DNA of 10,523 bases from the NCBI GenBank assembly GCA_964479405.1, contig CAYZMA010000032.1, positions 1 through 10,523 on the forward strand. The letters are read 5' to 3'. This document shows, in pieces, positions 4,278 through 10,523 of the stretch. Numbering within the stretch: position 1 is the stretch's first letter; every line of letters begins with the position of its first letter. Both the position numbers and the translations under genes were made by a program. Source of the stretch: JAMCZU01 sp964479405. Its GTDB lineage: Bacteria; Patescibacteriota; UBA1384; UBA12157; JAENIV01. The notes beneath the pieces are model-generated. The model saw only the letters and a list, made by a program, of their open reading frames with translations. It was not told the origin of the DNA and made no database searches.

Positions 4278-4808
4278 TCACTTATGGTAAATTCTTTCCA
4301 ATTTTTCTATCATCCTGTGGAATTCTTCGTGCTTTCCGGGGCCGATGCGCTCAAGTTCTAATCTATCAAACTTCTTAAGCAGCTCACTATCTTTTGTTTG
4401 AGAAATATTCGCATCAGCCAGCGGGTAAAGGATGTTATTTTCTTTATCAATATGCCGTTTTAAAAGCTCGATATAACCGCGAGCATTTTTAATGAATTTT
4501 CCGGGGTTAGAGATATTTTCCCTCATACCTTTCGCATAGCCACGCCCCATATCGTGTTCCATAAGCATCATGCCAATCGGACCCCCTTCCCTAGGAATCC
4601 CAACTTTTTCCATCGCTGGAAATAATAAATCTTCTTCTTTGCCATGATGGCATTTATCAACAAAAATTTTGATAAACTCTAAAATCTCTTCTTGATGCTT
4701 CGGATTAACCTTTTCTTTGGCCTCTAACTTTTGGCAAATTTTTCCTATAATCTCAAGAGCCAACAAAACTGCATGGTGCTCATTTCTTAATTGTTCTATT
4801 GATATCAT
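4278..4808 (-). CDS. Hemerythrin-like HHE cation-binding domain protein
   Basis: 176 residues, a single four-helix bundle of the hemerythrin (HHE) family, which binds a di-iron centre and O2 or senses oxidants/NO. Candidate ligands appear in the expected order: H11/H12 (RNEHHAVL), H54/H55 with E58/E59 (CHHGKEEDLLFP), H85 (MLMEHDMG), H119 with E123 (LLKRHIDKENNILYP), and H160/H164 near the end. This is the HHE layout of stand-alone YtfE/RIC-like and DUF542-less proteins rather than the classical invertebrate hemerythrin. No signal peptide, so cytoplasmic. It lies 50 bp downstream of the P-type ATPase on the same strand and may be co-transcribed, but an extended -10 in the gap offers its own promoter. 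O2 storage, iron handling or nitrosative-stress repair are all possible roles. Confidence 0.9.
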   Translation of the reverse strand: MISIEQLRNEHHAVLLALEIIGKICQKLEAKEKVNPKHQEEILEFIKIFVDKCHHGKEEDLLFPAMEKVGIPREGGPIGMMLMEHDMGRGYAKGMRENISNPGKFIKNARGYIELLKRHIDKENNILYPLADANISQTKDSELLKKFDRLELERIGPGKHEEFHRMIEKLERIYHK

Positions 4809-4836
4809 TTGATTCCTATCTAGACCTTCTTAATTT

Positions 4837-4845
4837 ACTATACCA
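4837..4845 (-). promoter_or_regulatory. Extended -10 promoter of the hemerythrin gene
   Basis: On the minus strand TGG (4845-4843) precedes TATAGT (4842-4837). No good -35 lies 17 bp upstream (TTCTTA). Initiation near 4830 would leave a leader of about 21 nt with weak AAGG and TAGG sites. It lies just after the ATPase stop codon. Confidence 0.45.
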
Positions 4846-4858
4846 AAAATAGTTGTCG

Positions 4859-7534
4859 TTAAGAAGAGTTAGAGGTAGATTTTCGATGGAAAAATTTCCT
4901 TATTTCCTCAACCCAAATTATTGAAGATCCAATCACAAGAATAACTACCCAGTCCATAAGTCTTAGAGGTGTTGTGTATAAAATCTTCTGCATGATTGGG
5001 TTATAAATCGCTAGTATCTGAAGTAGAATTACGATGATAGTCGCCCCGACTAAAAATTTATTTGAAAAAAACTTCATTTGAAAGATTGATTTTTCTTCGG
5101 AACGGCAATTCCAGACATTAAACCATTGAAAAACGGCTAAGGTTGTTAAAGATATCGTCCATGCCTTGGCGATATCAATTTGATAAAATTTGCTGAAAAG
5201 AATAAGCGTACCGATCATCATTGGCAAGGCCATCAAGATAATCCTTTTTAGCGTTAATGAATCTACTAGATATTTATTCGAACTTTTGAACTTTCCGTCA
5301 AGTAGACCATCTTCTTTTGGTTCCATTGCTAGTGCTACGTCCAAAAAGCCGTCAGTAACTAAATTAAGCCAAATAATCTGGGCTGGTAAAATTGGTAAGG
5401 GCCAGCCTAAGACAAGGGCTCCTGAAATAGTTAACACCTCGCCAACACTAGTCGAGAAAAGATACAAAATCACTTTTTTGATTGTTTTGTAAATTGCTCG
5501 ACCTTCTTCAACCGCCGAAACGATGCTTCCAAAGTTATCGTCTAAAAGAACGATATCGGCGGCTTCTTTGGTCACTTCGGTACCGATTTTTCCCATAGCT
5601 ACACCTAAATCGGCTGCCACCAGTGGAGGCGCATCGTTGACGCCATCGCCGGTCATCGCCACAATTTCACCTCTGGCCCTAAAAGCTCTAATAATTTTTA
5701 GTTTGTGTTTTGGAGTGACTCGCGCAAATACTGAAGTTGAACCGAGTTTTTGCGATAAGTCCTCTTCAGAAAGCTTTTCAAGCTCTTCGCCAGATATGAT
5801 ATTATCTCCTTCATTAAAGATTCCTGCTTCTTGGGCCACCGCCTTGGCAGTAATCGGATGATCGCCGGTAATCATTACTATTCTAATACCTGCGGCGTGG
5901 GCTTTCTCAATCGAATCGTGAACTTCGGGACGGAGAGCATCTTTCATTCCCAAAAATCCCAAAAAAGTAAGAGAGTGAATTTCGTCTAACTTAAGATTTT
6001 TAGGGATTTGATCCGAAGTGGCAAGCGCCACTACTCTTAATCCTTCCCGAGACATTTCCTCAAAAATTCCCTCCAGCTTTTTAATCTCTACCAAAGATAA
6101 TCTTTCGGCTTTTCCAGAATGCCAAATTTTTTGAGAAAGTTTCAAAATCGCTTCGGGTGCGCCGGAAACTGTCATTATTTTTTTAGAGCTGTTTTGGTTT
6201 ACAACTGCGCGAAGTTTAAACCTGTAATCAAAAGGGGTTTCAGAGAGCTTGGGTAAATCTTTTTCAATCGCATCTTTATTAATTCCCAATTTCTGCGCTA
6301 AGACCGACATTGCCGCTTCGGTCGGATCGCCGGAAACCTGCCAACTGCCACTGCTCAAAGTTAAATTTGCTCCGGAAGATAAAAGAGAATGTAGTGCCAG
6401 ATCATTAAGTTCAGGATAATCTTTAGGTTCAACTTTGGCTTGATTAAAACTTATTTCGCCTTTAGGCTCGTAGCCCTCGCCGGTAATTTGAAATAGCTTG
6501 TCATCAACAAATACTTGTTGGACTACCATTTCGTTTTTTGTAATCGTGCCTGTTTTATCAACGGCAATAACCTTTGTTTGTCCCAGGGCCTCGACTGCTT
6601 GAAGTTTTTTAACTAAAGCATGACGTTTACTCATTCGCCAAACGCCGGGAGCCAATATTAGGGTCATCACAATCGGGAGGCCTTCGGGAATAATTGAGAC
6701 CGCTAAAGAAACCACTGTTCTAAACATTTCTGAAAGCGTGTTGCCATAAGAAAGACCCAAGAAAAAAAGCAAAGTACCGATTACTAAAACCGCAATTACA
6801 ATTAAACGCGAAAGATAACGAATATTGGTTTTGAGTGGAATTTCCGTATCAATAGTGGCGACTTCTTGAGAAATTTTGCCAATAAAGGTATCTAAACCTG
6901 TAGAAACGACAATGGCTTTACCGTTACCAGCAGTTATATGAGTTCCCTTAAAAACCATATTTTTTTGTTCAGAAATTGGTAAGTTGGGTGATTCCATGAT
7001 ATCGACGGTTTTAAAAACTGGAATGGATTCGCCAGTTAAAGCTGATTCGTCCAAACGAAGTTGATTGGAAACTAAAAGACGACAGTCAGCGGGAATTTTT
7101 TCGCCTTCTTGAAGAATAATAATATCACCAGGGACAAGAAGGCTATCTAAAACAATCTTTTCATTTTTGTCGCGCAAAACTGTCGCTTTAGTGGTAATAA
7201 AGTTTTTTAAAGCTAAAAGAGTGTTCTGGGCTTTTCCTTCTTGGATAGTACCGACAATCGCATTAAAGAAAAGAACAAACATAATTAAACCGCCGTCGGT
7301 ATATTCCTTCAAAAAGAAGGTGACAATGGCAGCGGCAAAAAGAATATAAATTAAAGGACTTTGAAATTGGCGAAGAAATATTACCAATAAACCGTCTGTT
7401 TTAGCTTCAGGCAGTTTATTTTGCCCGTATTTTAACAAACGATTTTTGCTTTCTGATTCCGTTAAGCCTTCTAAATTAGAATTTAAATCAGCCAAAACAG
7501 CTTCTGCTGATTTAGTAAACCACAAATTATTCAC
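4859..7534 (-). CDS. P-type cation-transporting ATPase, P2A (Ca2+-ATPase-like)
   Basis: 891 residues, full length for the family; pumps a cation across the cytoplasmic membrane using an aspartyl-phosphate intermediate. In order: N-terminal cation-ATPase domain (about 3-60), M1-M2 (about 58-95), actuator domain with LTGES (166-170), M3-M4 with PEGLP (283-287), phosphorylation site DKTGT (326-330, D326), nucleotide-binding domain (about 340-540), TGDHPITA (556-563), TGDGVND (628-634), and M5-M10 (about 685-878). Compared with SERCA, E284 (M4), E699 (M5), N724, T727 and D728 (M6, NLVTDG) are kept, while the M5 Asn before VGEV is Ser (S696). This points to Ca2+ (or Mn2+) with site II intact and site I altered. 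The usual KGAPE is SGAPE (457-461). AGGAG lies about 11 nt before the ATG. It is divergent from the gene at 7673. Confidence 0.93.
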   Translation of the reverse strand: MNNLWFTKSAEAVLADLNSNLEGLTESESKNRLLKYGQNKLPEAKTDGLLVIFLRQFQSPLIYILFAAAIVTFFLKEYTDGGLIMFVLFFNAIVGTIQEGKAQNTLLALKNFITTKATVLRDKNEKIVLDSLLVPGDIIILQEGEKIPADCRLLVSNQLRLDESALTGESIPVFKTVDIMESPNLPISEQKNMVFKGTHITAGNGKAIVVSTGLDTFIGKISQEVATIDTEIPLKTNIRYLSRLIVIAVLVIGTLLFFLGLSYGNTLSEMFRTVVSLAVSIIPEGLPIVMTLILAPGVWRMSKRHALVKKLQAVEALGQTKVIAVDKTGTITKNEMVVQQVFVDDKLFQITGEGYEPKGEISFNQAKVEPKDYPELNDLALHSLLSSGANLTLSSGSWQVSGDPTEAAMSVLAQKLGINKDAIEKDLPKLSETPFDYRFKLRAVVNQNSSKKIMTVSGAPEAILKLSQKIWHSGKAERLSLVEIKKLEGIFEEMSREGLRVVALATSDQIPKNLKLDEIHSLTFLGFLGMKDALRPEVHDSIEKAHAAGIRIVMITGDHPITAKAVAQEAGIFNEGDNIISGEELEKLSEEDLSQKLGSTSVFARVTPKHKLKIIRAFRARGEIVAMTGDGVNDAPPLVAADLGVAMGKIGTEVTKEAADIVLLDDNFGSIVSAVEEGRAIYKTIKKVILYLFSTSVGEVLTISGALVLGWPLPILPAQIIWLNLVTDGFLDVALAMEPKEDGLLDGKFKSSNKYLVDSLTLKRIILMALPMMIGTLILFSKFYQIDIAKAWTISLTTLAVFQWFNVWNCRSEEKSIFQMKFFSNKFLVGATIIVILLQILAIYNPIMQKILYTTPLRLMDWVVILVIGSSIIWVEEIRKFFHRKSTSNSS

Positions 7535-7553
7535 TAAGCTACTCCTTAATTTA

Positions 7554-7583
7554 ATCTTACCATAAAAAGGAGTGTTTTGTTGA
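7554..7583 (-). promoter_or_regulatory. Weak extended -10 promoter of the ATPase gene
   Basis: On the minus strand TCAACA (7583-7578, 4 of 6), an 18-bp spacer ending in TGG, and TAAGAT (7559-7554, 4 of 6). Placed within 20 bp of the ATG, so the Shine-Dalgarno AGGAG would lie at the very 5' end of the message. Weak individually. Confidence 0.3.
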
Positions 7584-7647
7584 GAAAATTTAATTTGACT
7601 TTTACCGGCAGTTCATACCTATTGATTTAGCATTGACCGCACATTTT

Positions 7648-7656
7648 TGGTATAAT
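7648..7656 (+). promoter_or_regulatory. Extended -10 promoter of the 7673 gene
   Basis: TGG followed by a perfect TATAAT (7651-7656). The nearby TTGACC (7634-7639) is only 11 bp upstream, too close to be its -35. Initiation near 7663 puts the AAGGAGG ribosome site at the start of a leader of about 10 nt. Confidence 0.6.
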
Positions 7657-7672
7657 TAAATAAGGAGGTAGT

Positions 7673-8053
7673 ATGCACATATTGTTTCTTATTCTACATA
7701 TCATTGGCGCTGGGGTAATTATCGGTGTTGTTGTTTTTTCTATCTTACTCAATATCAAGGAGGGAGTAAGCCAGGAACGGCTCAAAATTTTCCAGATGGT
7801 ACGGTTAACCGGCGCAATTGCCGCTGGTTGGCTCTTGGCAACCGGATTAGTGCTTTATTTTCAGGAGGCAGAAGAACTTAAAGGTAATATTTTATTCTGG
7901 ATAAAAATGGGGCTTTTTGTTCTAGATGGTATAATCGCGGTTCTAATTATTGATCGAAAAGTAAAAAAAGTGCCAGTCCCAAATCTGACCGTTTGGGCAA
8001 TAATTAACGCGCTAGTTATTTTTGCCATCGTTGTCTTGGGTAAACTAATTTAA
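7673..8053 (+). CDS. Four-helix integral membrane protein of unknown function
   Basis: 126 residues with four predicted membrane helices (about 4-26, 41-63, 73-93, 105-124) and short loops. The start MHILFLILHIIGAGVIIG, with His at positions 2 and 9, resembles small CopD/DUF2269-like membrane proteins in which such His residues may bind haem or metal; this is a resemblance only. AAGGAGG (7662-7668) lies 4 nt before the ATG. The gene is divergent from the P-type ATPase, sharing a 138-bp intergenic region, and lies 42 bp upstream of another small membrane protein gene, so the two probably form one transcript. Co-location with a cation pump and a hemerythrin is compatible with metal or redox homeostasis, but nothing proves a link. 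Confidence 0.8.
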   Translation: MHILFLILHIIGAGVIIGVVVFSILLNIKEGVSQERLKIFQMVRLTGAIAAGWLLATGLVLYFQEAEELKGNILFWIKMGLFVLDGIIAVLIIDRKVKKVPVPNLTVWAIINALVIFAIVVLGKLI

Positions 8054-8095
8054 AGAAAAATATCTAAAAAAGTAAATTAATTAGTTGGAGGGTTT

Positions 8096-8356
8096 ATGGA
8101 CACAAAAAAGACGCCTTTGGCGGTGGCAACATTTTTGGGGTTAGTTTCGCTCTTTTGCGGTCTATTGGTTTGGCTGTTGCCAGACATTAGCCGATCGATC
8201 TTTCAAACATGGTTTCATGGGATTAATCTAAGTATTGTCTGGGATACGACCGCTATGTCGTTTGGTAAATTGCTTCTCGGACTAGTTTCCGCTTTTATTG
8301 CCGATTACATCGCTACTTGGGTATTCATTAAAATCTACAAAGCTATTGTTAAATAA
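8096..8356 (+). CDS. Small two-helix membrane protein, DUF5676-like
   Basis: 86 residues with helices at about 9-29 and 56-80. The layout of short basic N-terminus, first helix ending LLVWLLPD, the loop motif TWFHGINLS (38-46), then SFGKLLLGLVSAFIADYIATWVFIKIYKA, is like DUF5676 membrane proteins, which keep a WFHGI(D/N)L loop and an aromatic second helix. No biochemical role is known to me for that family. GGAGGG (8087-8092) lies 3 nt before the ATG. Probably co-transcribed with the gene at 7673. A weak hairpin with T-run at 8419-8436 is the only candidate 3' end. Confidence 0.75.
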   Translation: MDTKKTPLAVATFLGLVSLFCGLLVWLLPDISRSIFQTWFHGINLSIVWDTTAMSFGKLLLGLVSAFIADYIATWVFIKIYKAIVK

Positions 8357-8418
8357 CATATCTGTGTTTGCAAAAAATTATAGCATATAGCCTTTAGGGG
8401 ACGTTCTCTTTTGATCTG

Positions 8419-8436
8419 ATGATTGCTATCATTTTT
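8419..8436 (+). terminator. Weak hairpin with T-run between the membrane gene pair and tRNA-Asp
   Basis: ATGAT (8419-8423) and ATCAT (8428-8432) form a 5-bp AT-rich stem with loop TGCT, running into TTTTT (8432-8436). The stem is weak for an intrinsic terminator, and it lies 63 bp after the stop at 8356. Confidence 0.3.
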
Positions 8437-8441
8437 GGATT

Positions 8442-8514
8442 CGGGCTCGACCGGATTCGAACCGGCGATCTTCTCCGTGACAGGGAGACGTGATGACCAC
8501 TACACTACGAGCCC
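8442..8514 (-). tRNA. tRNA-Asp (anticodon GTC)
   Basis: The minus strand folds as a 73-nt cloverleaf: acceptor GGGCTCG (8514-8508) with CGAGCCC (8449-8443), discriminator G at 8442, D-arm GTGT...ATCAC, anticodon stem TCTCC/GGAGA with loop CTGTCAC (anticodon GTC), variable AGATC, and T-arm GCCGG-TTCGAAT-CCGGT with one G-U pair. G34, T33 and discriminator G match bacterial tRNA-Asp. CCA is not encoded (AATCC follows), so it must be added after transcription. A -35/-10 pair stands 11 bp upstream. Confidence 0.96.
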
Positions 8515-8525
8515 ATTACTCCGTC

Positions 8526-8554
8526 ATTATACCCAATTTCCAGATTTATTTCAA
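8526..8554 (-). promoter_or_regulatory. Promoter of tRNA-Asp
   Basis: On the minus strand TTGAAA (8554-8549, 5 of 6), a 17-bp spacer and TATAAT (8531-8526, perfect). The hexamer ends 11 bp before the tRNA 5' end, leaving a leader of about 5 nt. Confidence 0.8.
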
Positions 8555-8561
8555 CTTTTGC

Positions 8562-8590
8562 TTGCAAAGTGGTGGTTATTGTTTTATGCT
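8562..8590 (+). promoter_or_regulatory. Possible promoter of the glycoside hydrolase gene
   Basis: TTGCAA (8562-8567), a 17-bp spacer and TATGCT (8585-8590), each 4 of 6 consensus bases. It would place the whole double hairpin at 8613-8685 within the leader. Other weak -10-like hexamers (TAATAT, 8592-8597) lie close by, so the exact site is uncertain. Confidence 0.35.
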
Positions 8591-8612
8591 TAATATAAGA
8601 TTAAAAAATAAA

Positions 8613-8685
8613 GGAAATGTCCCCCTACGCCCCGACGGGCTTCGGCGGGACTTCCTGTTCTGCGCCTTTGGCGACAAACAGGAGT
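8613..8685 (+). promoter_or_regulatory. GC-rich double-hairpin leader of the glycoside hydrolase gene
   Basis: Two adjacent stem-loops. The first pairs GGAA (8613-8616) with TTCC and GTCCC (8619-8623) with GGGAC, with an inner CCCGA/TCGG stem. The second pairs CCTGTT with AACAGG around an inner CGCC-TTT-GGCG stem. The unit ends at the GGAG before the ATG at 8695, so the second hairpin could affect ribosome access. It is much richer in G+C than its surroundings and may be a dispersed repeat rather than a regulator. Confidence 0.45.
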
Positions 8686-8694
8686 GGAGGGTTT

Positions 8695-10437
8695 ATGCCT
8701 AAAAAAACGCAAAATGTTCTGATTGAACTTTTATTAGTCTTTTTTCTGTTGGCTAATTTAATGGTTTTTTCAACTGCTTATGGATTTTATGGGGTAAATA
8801 ATTTATCCATTACGCGAATAATGCCGGCGCAGCGCAATTTGGCTGATCAGCGAATGAAAGCGGCGGGAATTAGCTGGGCGAGAGAAGAATTTAATTGGGG
8901 GTTGATTGAACCAAGAAATAACCGTTGGAGTTGGGCGAATCCCGATCAAGCGATGTCCACTCACCGGCGCAACGGCGTTCAGGTTGTTGGAATGCTTGCT
9001 TATACTGTATCGTGGGCTTCAACTTGTGGTGGAGGTGACGCTCAATTTTGCAAACCTAATATTGATCATTGGAAAGACTATGTTGGTGCAGTTACCCGGC
9101 GTTACGGTGATGTGACTCGTTGGGAAATTTGGAATGAACCTAATCATTATTGGAAACCCTCACCTAATCCGGATGAGTATAGAGAAATTTTAGTCGCCGC
9201 TTACGATACAATAAAATCAATTAATCCTAATGCCAAAGTAGCCAGCGGTGGCATGACTTATATTGATAATGATTTTATTAATAGTGTTTTGAGTAATGGT
9301 GGTTGGGAACATCTTGATGCCGTTGCTGTCCACTATTATCCGGGTGTTGGGCCGGAGTCGGCTCCCGGTAATCAATTAAGAGACGAGTTACTGAAACTTG
9401 AATCCAACACAATTGCGCCCCATGGCGGTCCGAAAGAAATTTGGATTACGGAAATGGGGTGGCAGTCTAGTCAAATTGGTCTTCAGGCGCAAGCGGAAGT
9501 TATTGCACGGGCAATGATTATTGCTCGGACAGTTAATGAAGTACCTATCACTTTAATTTACAATCTGCGCGACGATCCGACGGGAACTTATGGTTTATTG
9601 TATAATAATTTCCAACTTAAACCGGCTTACAATTATTATAAAAAAACAACTGAATTTTTAGGCAATAAATGGCCAGCCCAATTAATTGAGCTAAATGATG
9701 GCTCAAAATTTTATGTTTTTGATGGTCCAGGGGGACCAGTGGCGGCGGCTTGGAATCCTAATGGCACAAGCACAATTGGTTTTCATGTTAATTCCTCCAG
9801 TATCCGTTGCTACGATATTGCGGGAACATCTACTACAACAAGCACGAAAAGTAAAACTGGTACTACAACCAGTACCTCAAATACGGATGTTACTTCAAGC
9901 GTGGTGAAAAATTGGAATAATGGCGATCTGACTTTAGAATTTAAATCACGACCGATTTTTTGTCAGTTAAGTAATTTCTCGGCTTTTAATACTGCTCCTT
10001 CAAGCAACAATTTGCCTAAAGTGGCGGGGGCTAGTATTTCTCCTCAAGTAGCGGGGGTGACAAGTGCAGATAATGCAATTGAAAGCAATCCTCTTTCCAA
10101 AATTACTGGTAGTATTCAAAATGAATTTTCTGCGCCAATGAATGGAAAAGTTATTGCATATAAAGAAAATGGTTCAAATTGGCAAAAACAAGCCGAAACC
10201 TCAACTTTTGGCGGCTCATATAATTTAGAATTACCGGCAGGAAAGTACTATCTTTCGTACAAAATTGCCGGATATAGTTTTGGTGGTCGTTCGCAACCTT
10301 TTGAGGTAAAAGGAGATTCTGATATAAGTTTAGAAACAAGACTTTTGAATGGTTGGGTTGCCTATGGTATTTTGCTGGGTGGGGTGGTGATTTTAATTTT
10401 GTTTATTCTAAAATATACTCGCCGAAAAGAGACTTAA
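8695..10437 (+). CDS. Membrane-anchored clan-A glycoside hydrolase (GH39/GH5-like TIM barrel)
   Basis: 580 residues. An N-terminal hydrophobic segment (about 8-29) acts as signal or anchor. A TIM-barrel catalytic domain (about 40-325) carries the clan-A pair: acid/base E148 in EIWNEPN (144-150) and nucleophile E253 in WITEMGW (250-256), with VHYYPG (212-217) between. A short beta region (about 328-376), a Ser/Thr/Gly/Lys linker (377-402), and a carboxypeptidase-regulatory-like beta-sandwich (about 467-548) follow, then a C-terminal helix (about 553-573) and basic tail YTRRKET. The enzyme therefore sits outside the cell, tethered at one or both ends, and likely trims a sugar polymer of its own envelope or of a partner. 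The start at 8695 is chosen over an in-frame ATG at 8617 because GGAGG (8686-8690) lies 4 nt before it, and the upstream codons fall in the structured leader and spoil the signal sequence. Substrate is not predictable here. Confidence 0.88.
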   Translation: MPKKTQNVLIELLLVFFLLANLMVFSTAYGFYGVNNLSITRIMPAQRNLADQRMKAAGISWAREEFNWGLIEPRNNRWSWANPDQAMSTHRRNGVQVVGMLAYTVSWASTCGGGDAQFCKPNIDHWKDYVGAVTRRYGDVTRWEIWNEPNHYWKPSPNPDEYREILVAAYDTIKSINPNAKVASGGMTYIDNDFINSVLSNGGWEHLDAVAVHYYPGVGPESAPGNQLRDELLKLESNTIAPHGGPKEIWITEMGWQSSQIGLQAQAEVIARAMIIARTVNEVPITLIYNLRDDPTGTYGLLYNNFQLKPAYNYYKKTTEFLGNKWPAQLIELNDGSKFYVFDGPGGPVAAAWNPNGTSTIGFHVNSSSIRCYDIAGTSTTTSTKSKTGTTTSTSNTDVTSSVVKNWNNGDLTLEFKSRPIFCQLSNFSAFNTAPSSNNLPKVAGASISPQVAGVTSADNAIESNPLSKITGSIQNEFSAPMNGKVIAYKENGSNWQKQAETSTFGGSYNLELPAGKYYLSYKIAGYSFGGRSQPFEVKGDSDISLETRLLNGWVAYGILLGGVVILILFILKYTRRKET

Positions 10438-10523
10438 AATTTATCTTTTTCTGTTAAAAAATGGCCTGGGGCCGTGTCAAGTCGTCAAACTACCTAACTG
10501 AAATGCAGTTGTTGGGTCAAATG
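10438..10523. other. Window-end intergenic sequence with possible IS tip
   Basis: After the stop there is a small GGCC-TGG-GGCC palindrome (10464-10474), then TGTCAAG at 10475-10481. That heptamer equals the tip of the right IS repeat (reverse complement of 2760-2766). AACTG/CAGTT (10497-10511 region) forms a short hairpin. No gene is visible before the edge. Confidence 0.3.

Noticed and set aside
4184..4378. 64-codon plus-strand frame beginning in the GC-rich patch
   Set aside because: No ribosome site, runs antisense into the hemerythrin gene, and its first half is repeat-like intergenic DNA.
5190..5861. Plus-strand open frames over the ATPase gene
   Set aside because: They are antisense to conserved P-type ATPase motifs and lack ribosome sites.
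8617..8694. 26-codon N-terminal extension of the glycoside hydrolase
   Set aside because: The extension lies in the double-hairpin leader, lacks a ribosome site, and would bury the N-terminal hydrophobic segment; the ATG at 8695 has GGAGG before it.
8490..8702. Plus-strand frame crossing tRNA-Asp and the leader
   Set aside because: It starts inside the tRNA complement and has no coding features.
1..10523. Alternative genetic code with TGA read as glycine (code 25)
   Set aside because: TGA ends the NYN, transposase and hemerythrin genes at positions matching family length, and no long gene has in-frame TGA.

Overview
The window reads as an AT-rich bacterial chromosome segment. Small compact genes, a very short tRNA-Asp locus without encoded CCA, a cell-surface glycosidase anchored by membrane helices, and many short membrane proteins without assigned function fit the Candidate Phyla Radiation (Patescibacteria), perhaps a Microgenomates-type lineage. 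That placement is inference from gene style; no rRNA or ribosomal protein is present to prove it. TGA ends several well-supported genes (NYN protein, transposase, hemerythrin), so the TGA-to-glycine code of Gracilibacteria/Absconditabacteria does not apply.

Layout. At 1-108 is the tail of a plus-strand gene followed by a strong terminator (112-156). Two minus-strand genes follow: a small basic protein resembling BECR-fold (RelE/EndoU/colicin-like) toxin nucleases (200-610) and a complete NYN/PIN-like nuclease-fold protein (867-1502). Both lack a Shine-Dalgarno site, both have an extended -10 almost touching the start codon, and both have the same 30-bp repeat upstream. The second copy of that repeat abuts an insertion sequence (1589-2766) with about 37-bp imperfect terminal repeats and a DDE (rve) transposase. 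The right end of the IS carries a perfect outward -35 (TTGACA) exactly 17 bp from a -10-like hexamer in the flank, so it may drive the next gene.

Downstream of the IS lies an unrecognised family: a 177-aa hydrophilic protein made of two near-identical modules (258-bp period), then a coupled small gene carrying a diverged third module that is out of frame at a run of eight G. A strong terminator closes this unit. An independent promoter-gene-terminator cassette for a 98-aa two-helix membrane protein follows (3650-4116), then a short GC-rich intergenic patch (4138-4266).

The right half is housekeeping/envelope in character. A minus-strand pair encodes a P2A-type (Ca2+-ATPase-like) cation pump (7534-4859) and a hemerythrin-like HHE protein (4808-4278). 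Divergently, two small membrane proteins are encoded on the plus strand (7673-8053 and a DUF5676-like 8096-8356). A tRNA-Asp(GTC) with a clean promoter lies on the minus strand. Last comes a 580-aa clan-A glycoside hydrolase with N- and C-terminal membrane helices and a carboxypeptidase-regulatory-like beta domain, preceded by a GC-rich double-hairpin leader. The window ends shortly after that gene in a sequence starting TGTCAAG, the same seven bases as the right IS end.

The most unusual part is 600-3570: a shared upstream box on two probably leaderless nuclease-like genes, an IS inserted precisely against one copy of that box, and an IS-end promoter feeding a recently duplicated orphan module family. 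All functions are inferred from motifs read by eye; no database search was run.
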